64,000 nucleotides of DNA from Parasediminibacterium sp046546515. Its GTDB lineage: Bacteria; Bacteroidota; Bacteroidia; Chitinophagales; Chitinophagaceae. The translations under genes were made by a program, and so were the position numbers. Below are positions 42,637 through 51,092 of this stretch, in pieces (position 1 is the stretch's first letter; every line of letters begins with the position of its first letter). The notes under the pieces are model-generated. The model was not told where the DNA came from, ran no database searches, and saw only the letters and a program-made list of their open reading frames with translations. The DNA lies in assembly GCF_046546515.1 (NCBI RefSeq), contig NZ_JBKHKJ010000006.1, positions 124,001 through 188,000 on the forward strand. Reading direction: 5' to 3'.

Positions 42637-43569
42637 CTAAATTTCCCCGCCCGCCCCTCTAAAATTTTTCTTTGCCAAACGGCAAGCATGTTTTACTTGC
42701 GAAATAATGGGCAATTTCCTTTTTTTGTGTGCATAAATAATTTTTCTGTTTTTCAAGAAAAAAAAGAAAAAATCCCAATCTATGGTGCCTACACTTTTAA
42801 GTTCATGGGCTTTAAATACCGCAATCAATTGTTCCAAAAATAGCTTGTGCGTTGGTTGCATATCATTTATAGTGAGGAACAATGCTAAAATTTGGTCAAT
42901 ATCCAGCGAACTGGTTAAATTGGTTTTAGAAAGCTGTTTCGTGGCATTTGAATCATGTACCCTATGGTGTACCAATATTTTATCTACAAACACAATACTG
43001 CCAGCAGCACATGCATTTACCGAGATCCACCAGTCGTAAATAATCCCTTCGGGGAAAGGCACAAGGCTTGGCACCAAGCTTGTTTTAAACAATATGGCGT
43101 GGCCCGAGAACTGGCTATGCAAAAATAGCTTCCGAAGGTCAGTGCCCTCGAAAAAATTCCTCAAATTGGCATGGTTATATTTTAGTATGCCATTTTCCAT
43201 TGCCACGTTTTTGCTGTGTGCCAAAACTGCATCAGGCTTAGCCTGCATTGCAGCAACAAGCAAACTTATTTTGTCGGGCATCCAAATATCGTCTTGGTCG
43301 CTCAGGGCAATATACTCACCAGTAGCTAGTTGGATGGCTTTTTCAAAATTCTTATTGTAACCCAAGTTTGATTCATTCTGAAAAATCCTAAAGAATGGGT
43401 ACTTGCTTTGCCAGCCTTGCAGTATTTGCCAAGTATTGTCTGTAGAGCAATCGTCTACAACTACCATTTCAATGGGCCGATAATCTTGGTTTACAATGCT
43501 TTCCAGCTGCTCGGCCAGGTACTTGCTGCCGTTGTAAGTACACATTACTATAGAAACATATTTATCCAT
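42637..43569 (-). CDS. Glycosyltransferase family 2 protein
   Basis: A 310-residue GT-A enzyme. The N-terminus VSIVMCTYNGSKYLAEQLESI and VVVDDCSTDNT (nucleotide binding) are textbook GT2, LSDQDDIWMPDK carries the DxD-equivalent, and IYDWWISVNA is the acceptor-side ED/DW motif. It resembles rhamnosyltransferase-type enzymes (RfbF/WbbL-like). The C-terminus is basic without a membrane helix. Confidence 0.9.
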   Translation of the reverse strand: MDKYVSIVMCTYNGSKYLAEQLESIVNQDYRPIEMVVVDDCSTDNTWQILQGWQSKYPFFRIFQNESNLGYNKNFEKAIQLATGEYIALSDQDDIWMPDKISLLVAAMQAKPDAVLAHSKNVAMENGILKYNHANLRNFFEGTDLRKLFLHSQFSGHAILFKTSLVPSLVPFPEGIIYDWWISVNACAAGSIVFVDKILVHHRVHDSNATKQLSKTNLTSSLDIDQILALFLTINDMQPTHKLFLEQLIAVFKAHELKSVGTIDWDFFFFFLKNRKIIYAHKKRKLPIISQVKHACRLAKKNFRGAGGEI

Positions 43570-43617
43570 ATTTATGCCACTGATTAAATGATTTGCCTGA
43601 TTTTGATGATTATTGCA

Positions 43618-43739
43618 GGTTGATAAAGGCTTTTCGCTTTGCCCCTCGCCTTTGTTCTTGCTCCCTCTCCTTTCGGAGAGGGCTGGGGTGAGGTCGGGGT
43701 TGGGATTAACTAAAAAATGCGAAAAATCTTTTATGTGCC
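43618..43739. mobile_element. Mini TIR element, copy E (122 bp)
   Basis: Left end GGTTGATAAAGGCTTTTCGC, right end GCGAAAAATCTTTTATGTGCC less its last base, roughly inverse. The centre holds CTTGCTCCCTCTCC / GGAGAGGGCTGGGG, the same hairpin found near the right end of copies A, B and C. Flanks TTATTGCA and TTCTTGCC match 6 of 8 bases, a possible worn duplication. It has no arrays, so it equals the right-end module of the long copies. Confidence 0.65.
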
Positions 43740-43852
43740 TTTCTTGCCATTGGCTTAAAAGCCTTTTATAGTATTAATTTTCGCAACCCACCTTATTTGT
43801 GCTTCTTCTTGTTTTCGTGCCGTTGTGGCAAAATATTGAGAAGCAACAGAAA

Positions 43853-44926
43853 TTAAAACAAATCCCCCTGCCAAACACTCGCCTCCAAATACTGGTTAAT
43901 AAACCTAGGGAGCGCCAATTGAGAGAGGGAGTCAATCGGTTGCCATTGATGCTCTAGCATATTCGCTGGTACAGCTTCAATATTTACCCGTATAAACTGC
44001 CCCCTGATTTGCTGGTGGGTAAGTTGCTGCTTTTGCAATGGCGATACTTGTAGCAGTTGCGCATTTGAAATACCAAGCTGCTGGTAAAGCCATGCTTGCA
44101 CTGCCGCATCAGTCCAGGTTTGCTGCTCGTTGGCTTCTAGCAAATAAAACTCGTATAGGTTTTGCCATATATCTTTCGTGGTGCGTTTTTGTACCCAAAC
44201 CGTGCCCTGATGCTGGATGATAAAATAATAAAACCACCTGTTTTTTTTCAACAGCACTTTTTCTTTTACAGGCAGCTTATTCACCAAAACCTTGCTATAG
44301 GCGGCACAGGCATTTTGCAAATAACAGGCATGGCATTGGGGGTTCACAGGCTTGCAAACGGTTGCCCCAAAGTCCATGATGGCCTGGTTGTACAAAGCAG
44401 GCTGTTCTTTGTCCAATACTTCTTGAGCCAGCGTGGCAAACTGATGTTTACCAATGGTGCTGTCAATAGGAGAGTCGATGGCAAACAAGCGGGATAGTAC
44501 CCTGAACACATTGCCATCCAATACTGCATAAGGCTTGTTGAACGCAAAAGAAGCAATAGCGGCTGCAGTGTATGGGCCAATGCCTTTAAGGGCAACAATG
44601 TCCTTATATTCGCTAGGGAACAGGCCACCTAGTTCATCCGTAATATACCGGGCGGTAGCAAGCAGGTTTTTGCAACGGTTGTAATACCCCAAGCCCTCCC
44701 ATAGCTTAAAAACAACCTCGTCTTTGGCTGCTGCTAGGTTTTGTATAGTAGGGTAGAGGCTCACAAATTTTTCATAGTACGCCAAGCCCTGTTCTACCCT
44801 AGTTTGTTGCAGTATTATTTCGCTCAGCCATATTTTATAGGGGTCTTTCTCGCCCTTCCAAGGCATTTGCCTTGTATTGTGCAGGCTATGCCAGCCCATG
44901 AGCAATGATGTGGTTATTTCTTCCAT
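43853..44926 (-). CDS. mutY: A/G-specific adenine glycosylase MutY
   Basis: Removes adenine mispaired with 8-oxoguanine. In 357 residues: MPWKGEKDPYKIWLSEIILQQT with E36 (catalytic glutamate), the helix-hairpin-helix LKGIGPYTAAAIASFAF, catalytic D137 (VLDGN), the [4Fe-4S] ligands C191, C198, C201 and C207 (C-x6-C-x2-C-x5-C), and a NUDIX-like C-terminal domain recognising 8-oxoG (from about 225). All key residues are present. Confidence 0.96.
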   Translation of the reverse strand: MEEITTSLLMGWHSLHNTRQMPWKGEKDPYKIWLSEIILQQTRVEQGLAYYEKFVSLYPTIQNLAAAKDEVVFKLWEGLGYYNRCKNLLATARYITDELGGLFPSEYKDIVALKGIGPYTAAAIASFAFNKPYAVLDGNVFRVLSRLFAIDSPIDSTIGKHQFATLAQEVLDKEQPALYNQAIMDFGATVCKPVNPQCHACYLQNACAAYSKVLVNKLPVKEKVLLKKNRWFYYFIIQHQGTVWVQKRTTKDIWQNLYEFYLLEANEQQTWTDAAVQAWLYQQLGISNAQLLQVSPLQKQQLTHQQIRGQFIRVNIEAVPANMLEHQWQPIDSLSQLALPRFINQYLEASVWQGDLF

Positions 44927-45017
44927 TAAAAATTTTGTATCTACTCAGCTATTATTTTCGCCACAAAGGCACAAAGTAACACAAAGTAACTAAAAGGAAA
45001 TAATGAGGAAGAAAAGA

Positions 45018-45590
45018 GGGTGCATAAAAGTTTTTCGCTTTTTGGTGAAAAAATACCCTACTATAACCCTGCCGCCACTTATCCCAAAAAGCCGGAACAA
45101 AAACCCCCAGGAGCAAGAAGATGGGATGCAAAACGAGGACACTTATACAATTTCTATACTATTACTTTTTCTGGGTTTTTTATTAAAATAGTTTCAGTTT
45201 TGACAATTTTCGGTTTTTTTTCCTATTTGCGATTTTTTGAAAAAACGTCCCCTCGCCTTTAAATCATTGATTATCAACAATAAAGGCAAATTTTAATGCG
45301 TATTTTGTGCCTATTTTGTGCATATTTTGTGAGTGATTCCTGCATACTTTTTGCGTATTTTATGCTCATTTTGTGCGTAATTTTTGCGTATTTTACAGCC
45401 ATCAATACAAGGCTAATTTTTTAAGCTAAAACTATCTTAATATTATAAAAAAAGAATATTGATGCAAATACTAGTTGATAGCTTGTAAAATGTGTTTAAC
45501 CTAGTTTTTAGCAAGGGCATTTCTGGCACAAAGATAAGGTTTTTAAAGATTAAGGAATATCGCCACAAAGCGAAAAACTTTTATGCACCC
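45018..45590. mobile_element. Gene-less TIR element, copy D (573 bp), 9-bp target duplication
   Basis: The ends GGGTGCATAAAAGTTTTTCG and CGAAAAACTTTTATGCACCC are a perfect 20-bp inverse and extend further (CTTT / AAAG). Direct repeats AAGAAAAGA lie at 45009-45017 and 45591-45599. The TIR shares GGGTGCAT...TTCGCTT with copies A and B but differs between. It contains one 11-bp-phased array (45297-45395). No coding frame. The flanking sequence from 45600, GGTTGCATAAAGGTTTTAAC, resembles another left end, so a second worn copy may abut it. Confidence 0.88.
45297..45395 (+). repeat. Array of nine 11-bp units, core TGCGT (copy D)
   Basis: Units start at 45297, 45308, 45319, 45330, 45341, 45352, 45363, 45374 and 45385. 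Cores are TGCGT (four), TGCAT (two), TGCCT, TGCTC and TGAGT. The period is the same as in copies A-C, with a different core. Confidence 0.9.
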
Positions 45591-45599
45591 AAGAAAAGA

Positions 45600-45992
45600 G
45601 GTTGCATAAAGGTTTTAACTTTACTAGTTTCAGGCTAACTGTTAGGATAAAAATATTTGTTTGTTTGGGCTGATACCATCGCCATCAAATGTATTTAGAA
45701 AACAATGCTTACGCTTTTTTTGCCCTGAGTGCCTATATGTACTATGTGGTAAAAAAAACTTAGTGGTAACTAAGCGTTCTGTTAAAAATATCATTTAAAC
45801 TTCTTTTCCTTTGTGCTTCTTTGTGTTTTTGCGCCTTTGTGGCAATAAAACAACCTTTTTGGCAAATAGCAACAATAAATCAAATGAGTATTTTTTGTAA
45901 ATTAATTTTATTATGGCTTTCTTTGCAGCAAAACTGTTTTGCAAAACTCAACTTGAGTGTTCTTATGAATAATTTCTTTTAAAAAAAATAAT
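45600..45992. other. Gene-free region upstream of the HU gene
   Basis: Contains the possible worn left end noted above and a reverse CACAAAG-type repeat at about 45805-45846. No open frame is supported. Confidence 0.45.
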
Positions 45993-46289
45993 ATGACTAA
46001 ATCCGACCTTGTTTCTGAAATAGCTGATAAAACAGGCATCCCAAAAATTGATGTGCTGCTTACTATAGAAACGTTAGTAAAAGAACTAAAAGTGGCCATG
46101 ATAGGGGGCGAAAGCGTTTTCCTGCGTGGTTTTGGCACTTTTTACCCTAGGAAGCGAGCTGCCAAAGTAGGCAGGGACATCAAAAGGAATGTTGCAGTGG
46201 TGATACCCGAACAGTACCTGCCCGACTTTAGGCCAGCAAAAGAATTTTTGAGCGATGTAAAAACCAAATGCAAAAAAGCAAAAGGCTAA
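45993..46289 (+). CDS. HU-family DNA-binding protein
   Basis: A 98-residue histone-like dimeric DNA-bending protein. TKSDLVSEIADKTGIPK is the N-terminal helix pair; ESVFLRGFGTFYPRKRAAKVGRD shows the FGTF turn and the basic arm; VIPEQYLPDFRPAKEF is the Bacteroidota version of the arm tip and closing helix. HU or IHF subtype cannot be decided. The TPR gene starts 22 bp downstream. Confidence 0.93.
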   Translation: MTKSDLVSEIADKTGIPKIDVLLTIETLVKELKVAMIGGESVFLRGFGTFYPRKRAAKVGRDIKRNVAVVIPEQYLPDFRPAKEFLSDVKTKCKKAKG

Positions 46290-46311
46290 CTTTGCCAAAA
46301 ATTAGTAGTTA

Positions 46312-47160
46312 GTGAAGCGTGAACAAGTTATTTTATCTTTAGCAGGGCTGCTAGTGGTGGCAGTATTATTTTTCTATGGCAATACTATACCGCCCAAAAA
46401 AAATACCCCAGCCACCGCCATGGCTGCTGCCAATACAAAGCCAACGATACAGTTTGCCGATTTGCTGGCAAAAGCAAAGCAGCGGCTAACTGCTGGGCAG
46501 GCTGAAAAACTTTCCCGGTTAGAAAATAGTATTTCCCGTGGCGACATAAAACAGCAGCAATTACAAGTATATAAACAGCTTGCCAATTTCTGGAAAGACA
46601 GTATGCACCTGTTTGAACCATACGCATATTACAATGCCGAAGCAGCAAAGTTGGAAAGTTCAGAAAAAAACCTCACCTTCGCCGCCCATCAATTTTTAGA
46701 TAAGCTAATGGTTGAGGGGGATCCAGCCATGCAAAACTGGTTGGCATCCAATGCAAAAGTTCTTTTAGAGCAGGCTTTAGCAATAAATCCAGCAAATGAC
46801 AGCAGCAAAATTGGCTTGGGTGCCTGCTACATTTTGGGCAATATTTCTGACAACCCCATGCAAGGCATACTGCCTGTGCGGGAAATAGCACAGAAAAACC
46901 CTGATAACCTATATGCCCAATATATTTTGGGCTTGGGTGGCAAAAAAAGTGGGCAGTTTGATAAAGCAATTGAGCATTTTACCATTATTGCCAATAAAGA
47001 CCTAGGAAATGTAGAGGTAGATTTGCATTTGGCAGAATGTTACGACCTAAAAGGCAACAAGCAAGATGCCATAAAATGGTACAAAGTAGTAATGGCTAAA
47101 ATAAAAAATCCGAATGCCCAAAAAGAATTGGCAGAAAGGATAAATATATTGAAACAATAG
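46312..47160 (+). CDS. Membrane-anchored tetratricopeptide-repeat protein
   Basis: A 282-residue protein starting at GTG 46312. It has one N-terminal membrane helix (about 6-24) and a periplasmic helical part with TPR-like pairs near 140-280 (LLEQALAINPANDSSKIGLGACY, YAQYILGLGGKKSGQFDKAIEHF, HLAECYDLKGNKQDAIKWY, each in part). It lies between HU and the mS38-like/RNase G genes, an order common in Bacteroidota. Role unknown. Confidence 0.75.
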   Translation: MKREQVILSLAGLLVVAVLFFYGNTIPPKKNTPATAMAAANTKPTIQFADLLAKAKQRLTAGQAEKLSRLENSISRGDIKQQQLQVYKQLANFWKDSMHLFEPYAYYNAEAAKLESSEKNLTFAAHQFLDKLMVEGDPAMQNWLASNAKVLLEQALAINPANDSSKIGLGACYILGNISDNPMQGILPVREIAQKNPDNLYAQYILGLGGKKSGQFDKAIEHFTIIANKDLGNVEVDLHLAECYDLKGNKQDAIKWYKVVMAKIKNPNAQKELAERINILKQ

Positions 47161-47218
47161 CAAAAAGCTATTTTGATAGACAAACAATTATTTTTTAACA
47201 AAAGAAAAGAACTCGGGT

Positions 47219-47308
47219 ATGCCTTGTGGTAAAAAAAGAAAACGTCATAAAATTGCTACACACAAACGTAAAAAGCGATTAAGAAAAAACCGTCATAAAA
47301 AGAAATAG
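47219..47308 (+). CDS. 29-residue basic peptide, AURKAIP1/COX24 (mS38-like) ribosomal-type
   Basis: ATG 47219 to TAG 47306-47308 encodes MPCGKKRKRHKIATHKRKKR followed by LRKNRHKKK. This HK..THKRKKRLRKNRHK motif is the C-terminal core of mitochondrial mS38 (AURKAIP1/COX24). Nearly identical peptides are annotated throughout Bacteroidota and are thought to bind the small subunit. It lies 58 bp after the TPR gene and 230 bp before the RNase G/E gene. Missed by length cutoffs, but composition and conservation make it convincing. Confidence 0.85.
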   Translation: MPCGKKRKRHKIATHKRKKRLRKNRHKKK

Positions 47309-47329
47309 TTTATACTAGGTTTTATAAAA

Positions 47330-47370
47330 AATGCTGCAACTGCTAAAAAACTATCGGCAGTTGCAGCATT
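47330..47370. other. Stem-loop between the mS38-like gene and RNase G/E
   Basis: AATGCTGCAACTGC (47330-47343) pairs perfectly with GCAGTTGCAGCATT (47357-47370), loop 13 nt. On the plus strand the following sequence, TAATAC, is not a T-run; on the minus strand a T-run follows. It may be a processing site or attenuator in the RNase leader. Confidence 0.55.
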
Positions 47371-47538
47371 TAATACACATCATTCCTTGTTGCCTACCGA
47401 TATTTCACCCATTATTGCAACTTTACCTCCTACTTCCTCCTGCCATTTGCCAGAGGGCGGCAAGATTACTGATGTTGATTTTGATAATACATCCCTCACA
47501 AAGGATGCTTTAGTTGTTTATTTAAAGTTGCGAATTTT

Positions 47539-49089
47539 GTGAACAAAGAATTAATTATAAATGCTACGCCAAATGGCGTGGAAATAGCCTTGTTGGAAGA
47601 CAAGAAGCTAGTAGAACTGCACAACGAAGGCACCAATGCTAGTTTTGCTGTGGGCGACTTGTATTTGGGCAAGGTAAAGAAATTGATACCAGGGTTAAAC
47701 GCAGCGTTTGTGGATGTTGGCTTTGAAAAAGATGCTTTTTTGCACTATACAGACCTTTCCCCTTATGCCAAGTCTTTGCTTAAATTTACACAAACAGCGA
47801 TAAACGACAAAGACGGCAGTGGTTTTGCCCTGTCTAATTTTCAGATAGAGCCGGAAATTGTAAAAACTGGTAAAATAAATGAAGTACTAAATGGCAAGCC
47901 CAATGTGCTGGTACAGATTTTGAAAGAGCCCATAGCTGCAAAAGGCCCAAGGTTAAGTTGCGAAATAAGCCTGCCGGGTCGTTTTGTAGTAATTACCCCG
48001 TTTAACGAGATTGTTGCGGTATCTAAAAAAATACATTCTGGCGAGGAAAGGAAAAGGCTGCACAAGATAATAGAAGCGATAAAACCAAAGGGCTTTGGTG
48101 TAATAGTGCGTACCGCTGCCGAAGGTAAAAGTACAGCCGAGCTGCACCAGGACCTGCTGGCGCTAGAAGAAACTTGGAAACAGATTCAGCAAAGCCTAAG
48201 GAATGCCGAAGCCCCTATTAAAATACTGAGCGAGGAAAACAAGACCACCAGCATACTGCGTGATTTGTTAAGTGCCGATTTTAACAAGATCGTTATTAAC
48301 GATAAAAATATTTATACAGAAACCAAAAACTATATTCAACGCATAGCCCCAGACAAAGCCGAGATTGTAAGCCACTATGCCAATGGCGTGCCATTGTTCG
48401 ATACCTACAATATTACAAAGCAGGTAAAAAGTGCCTTTGGCAAAACAGTAAACCTGCCTAGCGGTGCCTATTTGGTAATAGAGCATACAGAAGCCCTGCA
48501 TGTAATAGACGTGAATAGTGGGTACAAAAGTGTTAGCAATAGCCAAGAAGAAAATGCGTTGCAAACAAACCTAGAGGCTGCCGAGGAAATAGCTAGGCAG
48601 CTAAGGCTTAGGGACATAGGTGGCATCATAGTGGTGGACTTTATAGACATGAAGCTGCCAGACAATAGAAAGAAACTACAGGACGCTACGGAAGTCTTGA
48701 TGGCCAACGACCGTGCAAAACACGCTGTTTTACCTATTTCTAAGTTTGGGCTGATGCAAATAACCCGGCAACGGATGAAGCCGGAAATGAATATCAACAC
48801 ATCGGAGGTTTGCCCAGTTTGCCACGGTACCGGCAAAGTAACTGCCAGCCTGCTGCTGGAAGATGAAATAGAAAAAAGATTGAACTATTTGGTAAGCCAT
48901 GCCCACAAAAACCTAACCTTGTTTGTGCATCCCATTGTTTACTCGCACCTTACAAAAGGCATTTTCAACTCCATAGGCAGGCAATGGAAAAGGAAATACA
49001 AAACCAAGCTTGTCATCAAGCAAAACAATAATTTCCACCTAGTAGAGTTTAGGTTTTACGACGAACACGAAGAGGAAATAAAGTTTTAG
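47539..49089 (+). CDS. rng: Ribonuclease G/E family endoribonuclease
   Basis: Single-strand endoribonuclease for 16S rRNA maturation and mRNA decay. 516 residues from GTG 47539 (MNKELIINATPNGVEIALLE). S1 domain from about 38 (VGDLYLGKVKKLIPGLNAAFVDVG), catalytic aspartates in ALHVIDVNSG (near 325) and GGIIVVDFIDM (near 366), and the zinc-link cysteines in CPVCHGTG near 432. The length fits RNase G rather than the long RNase E. It ends at a strong terminator. Confidence 0.95.
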   Translation: MNKELIINATPNGVEIALLEDKKLVELHNEGTNASFAVGDLYLGKVKKLIPGLNAAFVDVGFEKDAFLHYTDLSPYAKSLLKFTQTAINDKDGSGFALSNFQIEPEIVKTGKINEVLNGKPNVLVQILKEPIAAKGPRLSCEISLPGRFVVITPFNEIVAVSKKIHSGEERKRLHKIIEAIKPKGFGVIVRTAAEGKSTAELHQDLLALEETWKQIQQSLRNAEAPIKILSEENKTTSILRDLLSADFNKIVINDKNIYTETKNYIQRIAPDKAEIVSHYANGVPLFDTYNITKQVKSAFGKTVNLPSGAYLVIEHTEALHVIDVNSGYKSVSNSQEENALQTNLEAAEEIARQLRLRDIGGIIVVDFIDMKLPDNRKKLQDATEVLMANDRAKHAVLPISKFGLMQITRQRMKPEMNINTSEVCPVCHGTGKVTASLLLEDEIEKRLNYLVSHAHKNLTLFVHPIVYSHLTKGIFNSIGRQWKRKYKTKLVIKQNNNFHLVEFRFYDEHEEEIKF

Positions 49090-49134
49090 TTTATCTCAAG
49101 CCCAAAAAATTGCAGCCACATATTATTTGTAAGA

Positions 49135-49166
49135 AAAAGGCAACTGCTAGCGGTTGCCTTTTTTGT
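49135..49166 (+). terminator. Rho-independent terminator of rng
   Basis: AAAGGCAACTGC, TAGC, GGTTGCCTTTTTT: stem of about 10 bp with a T-run, 45 bp past the stop. Confidence 0.9.
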
Positions 49167-49231
49167 TTTATTAATACTCGCCACATAGCATATACTTTTT
49201 AGCCACAAAGGCACAATAACACTAAGAAGTA

Positions 49232-49928
49232 GGGCGCATAAACGTCTCCCTCCAAGCAACTGGTGTTTAGCTAAAAACAACCAATTAATATAAAAAATTA
49301 GTGCTATTCGTGCATTAGTGGCTAATTGTTGCATAGGAGTTTTTCGCTTGGGCTGCCTTTTTTGATTTGTCAAAAAACAAGGGCTAATTAAAAAAAACTT
49401 ATCTTTGTGCTATAAATGCACCTGATACAAAGCTTTTACAAAGCTAGTTTTCAGGCAACAGTTTCCTAGTTCTTTTTTTACTAATATTAAAATAGTAGTT
49501 TTTAAAAATTTGGGCATTATAATTCCTTATCACTAAATTATCACTTTACTATCATAAAACTATTATTCCACTATCACTTTGGTATCACTTTATGATAGTA
49601 AAATTATCATAAATTATAGTTTTTTTCTTCTAAAAATATTACTAATATTATTGATAATCAATAGTTTACAAAGTAAATGAGGATTTAAAAAAATTCCGAA
49701 GCAACAAAAAAAGACCAAAAAATGGCAAAACCGAAACTATTTTAATAAAAAACCCGACAAAAGTAATAGTATAAAAATTGTATCCGTGTTCTCGTTTTGC
49801 ACACCATCTTCTTGCTCCCTCTTCCTCGGGAGAGTTTGGTCCGGTCTTTCGGGATAACTAAGGGCAGATGGTAGCAGGGTTGTGCTAGGGTGATTTTTTT
49901 ACTAAAAAGCGGAAAACTTTTATGAGCC
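49232..49928. mobile_element. Degenerate TIR element, copy C (about 0.7 kb)
   Basis: The right end AAGCGGAAAACTTTTATGAGCC is clear in its first 20 bases; the left end is either GGGCGCATAAACGTCTCCC (49232 on) or TTGCATAGGAGTTTTTCGCT (49329 on), both fair inverses. It contains the TATCA array (49528-49615) and the CTTGCTCCCTCTTCC hairpin near 49811, in the same order as copies A and B, but no GAGTG array. Boundaries are uncertain. Flanks AAGAAGTA and AAGAAAGA are similar but not equal. Confidence 0.6.
49528..49615 (+). repeat. Array of eight 11-bp units, core TATCA (copy C)
   Basis: Units start at 49528, 49539, 49550, 49561, 49572, 49583, 49594 and 49605. Six are TATCA, one TATTA and one degenerate GATAG. 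Confidence 0.88.
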
Positions 49929-50120
49929 GAAGAAAGACAAAGAAAAAAAGGTTAAAAGGTATTGATAACATCATTTTTCTTTTTCTTTTTTTCTTCTTCC
50001 CTTAAAACTTTGTGCCGCTTTGCGTCTTCTTGCCTTAGTGGCAGATCACCCAAACTTGCACCTGAGTAGTTACGAATCATCCAATCCCCCTATCTAAAAT
50101 CCAAAATCCAAAATTTAAAA

Positions 50121-50148
50121 TTTGTCCCATGCCATTTTACTACTTTTG
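50121..50148 (+). promoter_or_regulatory. Possible promoter of uppS
   Basis: TTTG (50121-50124) and TACTTTTG (50141-50148) fit the phylum consensus, but the 16-bp spacer is shorter than usual. The 49929-50120 stretch before it holds a reverse CACAAAG-type repeat (50005-50043). Confidence 0.45.
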
Positions 50149-50180
50149 CCCTTCTTTTTTAAAATGAGTACGTTTACAAC

Positions 50181-50954
50181 ATGACACAATTAATTGATCA
50201 GGTAGATACCAGTAGGTTGCCATCGCATATAGCCATTATCATGGACGGCAATGGCAGGTGGGCCGAAGAAAAAGGGCAGGAACGCTTGTATGGCCATTTT
50301 CATGGGGTGGAAAGCGTGCGCAACATTGTGGAGGGCTGTGCCGAGCTAGGGGTTGGTTACCTTACCCTATATGCGTTTAGCACAGAAAACTGGGATAGGC
50401 CAAGGCTAGAGGTTGATGGGTTAATGACCCTGCTGGCAGACACCTTGCGCAAAGAAGTGCCTATACTAAACAAAAACAACATCAAGCTGCATGTAATTGG
50501 CGACATGGAAATGCTGCCACCTTTTGCCATTAACGCTTTGCAGGAAGCATTGGACATGACTAGCCACAATACTGGACTGAACTTGATTATGGCACTTAGC
50601 TATAGCAGCCGATGGGAATTGGTAAATGCAGTAAAGAAAATAGGCATAGACGTGGCAGCAGGCAAAATAAACCCTCTTGACATAAACCAAGACACTTTGC
50701 AACAATACCTTACCACCAGCCAGTTCCCAGACCCTGAGCTGATGATACGCACCAGTGGCGAGTTTAGGATTAGCAATTTCCTGCTTTATCAGCTTGCTTA
50801 TGCAGAACTCTATTTTACAAACACACGCTGGCCCGATTTCAGGAAAGAAAACCTGTACGAAGCCATCATTGATTTTCAAAACAGAGAGCGGCGTTTTGGC
50901 AAAACAGGCAGCCAAATACAGCAAACAGAAGCAGTGGAAACAGTCGCTTTATAG
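50181..50954 (+). CDS. uppS: Isoprenyl transferase, undecaprenyl diphosphate synthase
   Basis: Makes the C55 lipid carrier for cell-wall and O-antigen synthesis, a cis-prenyltransferase. In 257 residues: IAIIMDGNGRWAEEKG with catalytic D22, GHFHGVESVRNIVEGC, LTLYAFSTENWDRP and the C-terminal LMIRTSGEFRISNFLLYQLAYAEL (in part) that binds IPP. All residues are kept. It opens the uppS-bamA-skp-skp cluster. Confidence 0.96.
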   Translation: MTQLIDQVDTSRLPSHIAIIMDGNGRWAEEKGQERLYGHFHGVESVRNIVEGCAELGVGYLTLYAFSTENWDRPRLEVDGLMTLLADTLRKEVPILNKNNIKLHVIGDMEMLPPFAINALQEALDMTSHNTGLNLIMALSYSSRWELVNAVKKIGIDVAAGKINPLDINQDTLQQYLTTSQFPDPELMIRTSGEFRISNFLLYQLAYAELYFTNTRWPDFRKENLYEAIIDFQNRERRFGKTGSQIQQTEAVETVAL

Positions 50955-51092
50955 AGCATAATATACTTTGTTTGGTTATTTAACAAAGACTTTTAAATTA
51001 TGCCGTTAATTTGCCACCTTTCTTAGCACATTAAAAAATTTGAAAGCTTCATTGTTCAATAGCCTTCAAGCCAACAGCAAACTCACTACCGG

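Noticed and set aside
49086..49373. Minus-strand 95-codon frame after rng
   Set aside because: It covers the rng terminator, a dispersed repeat and the left part of element C.
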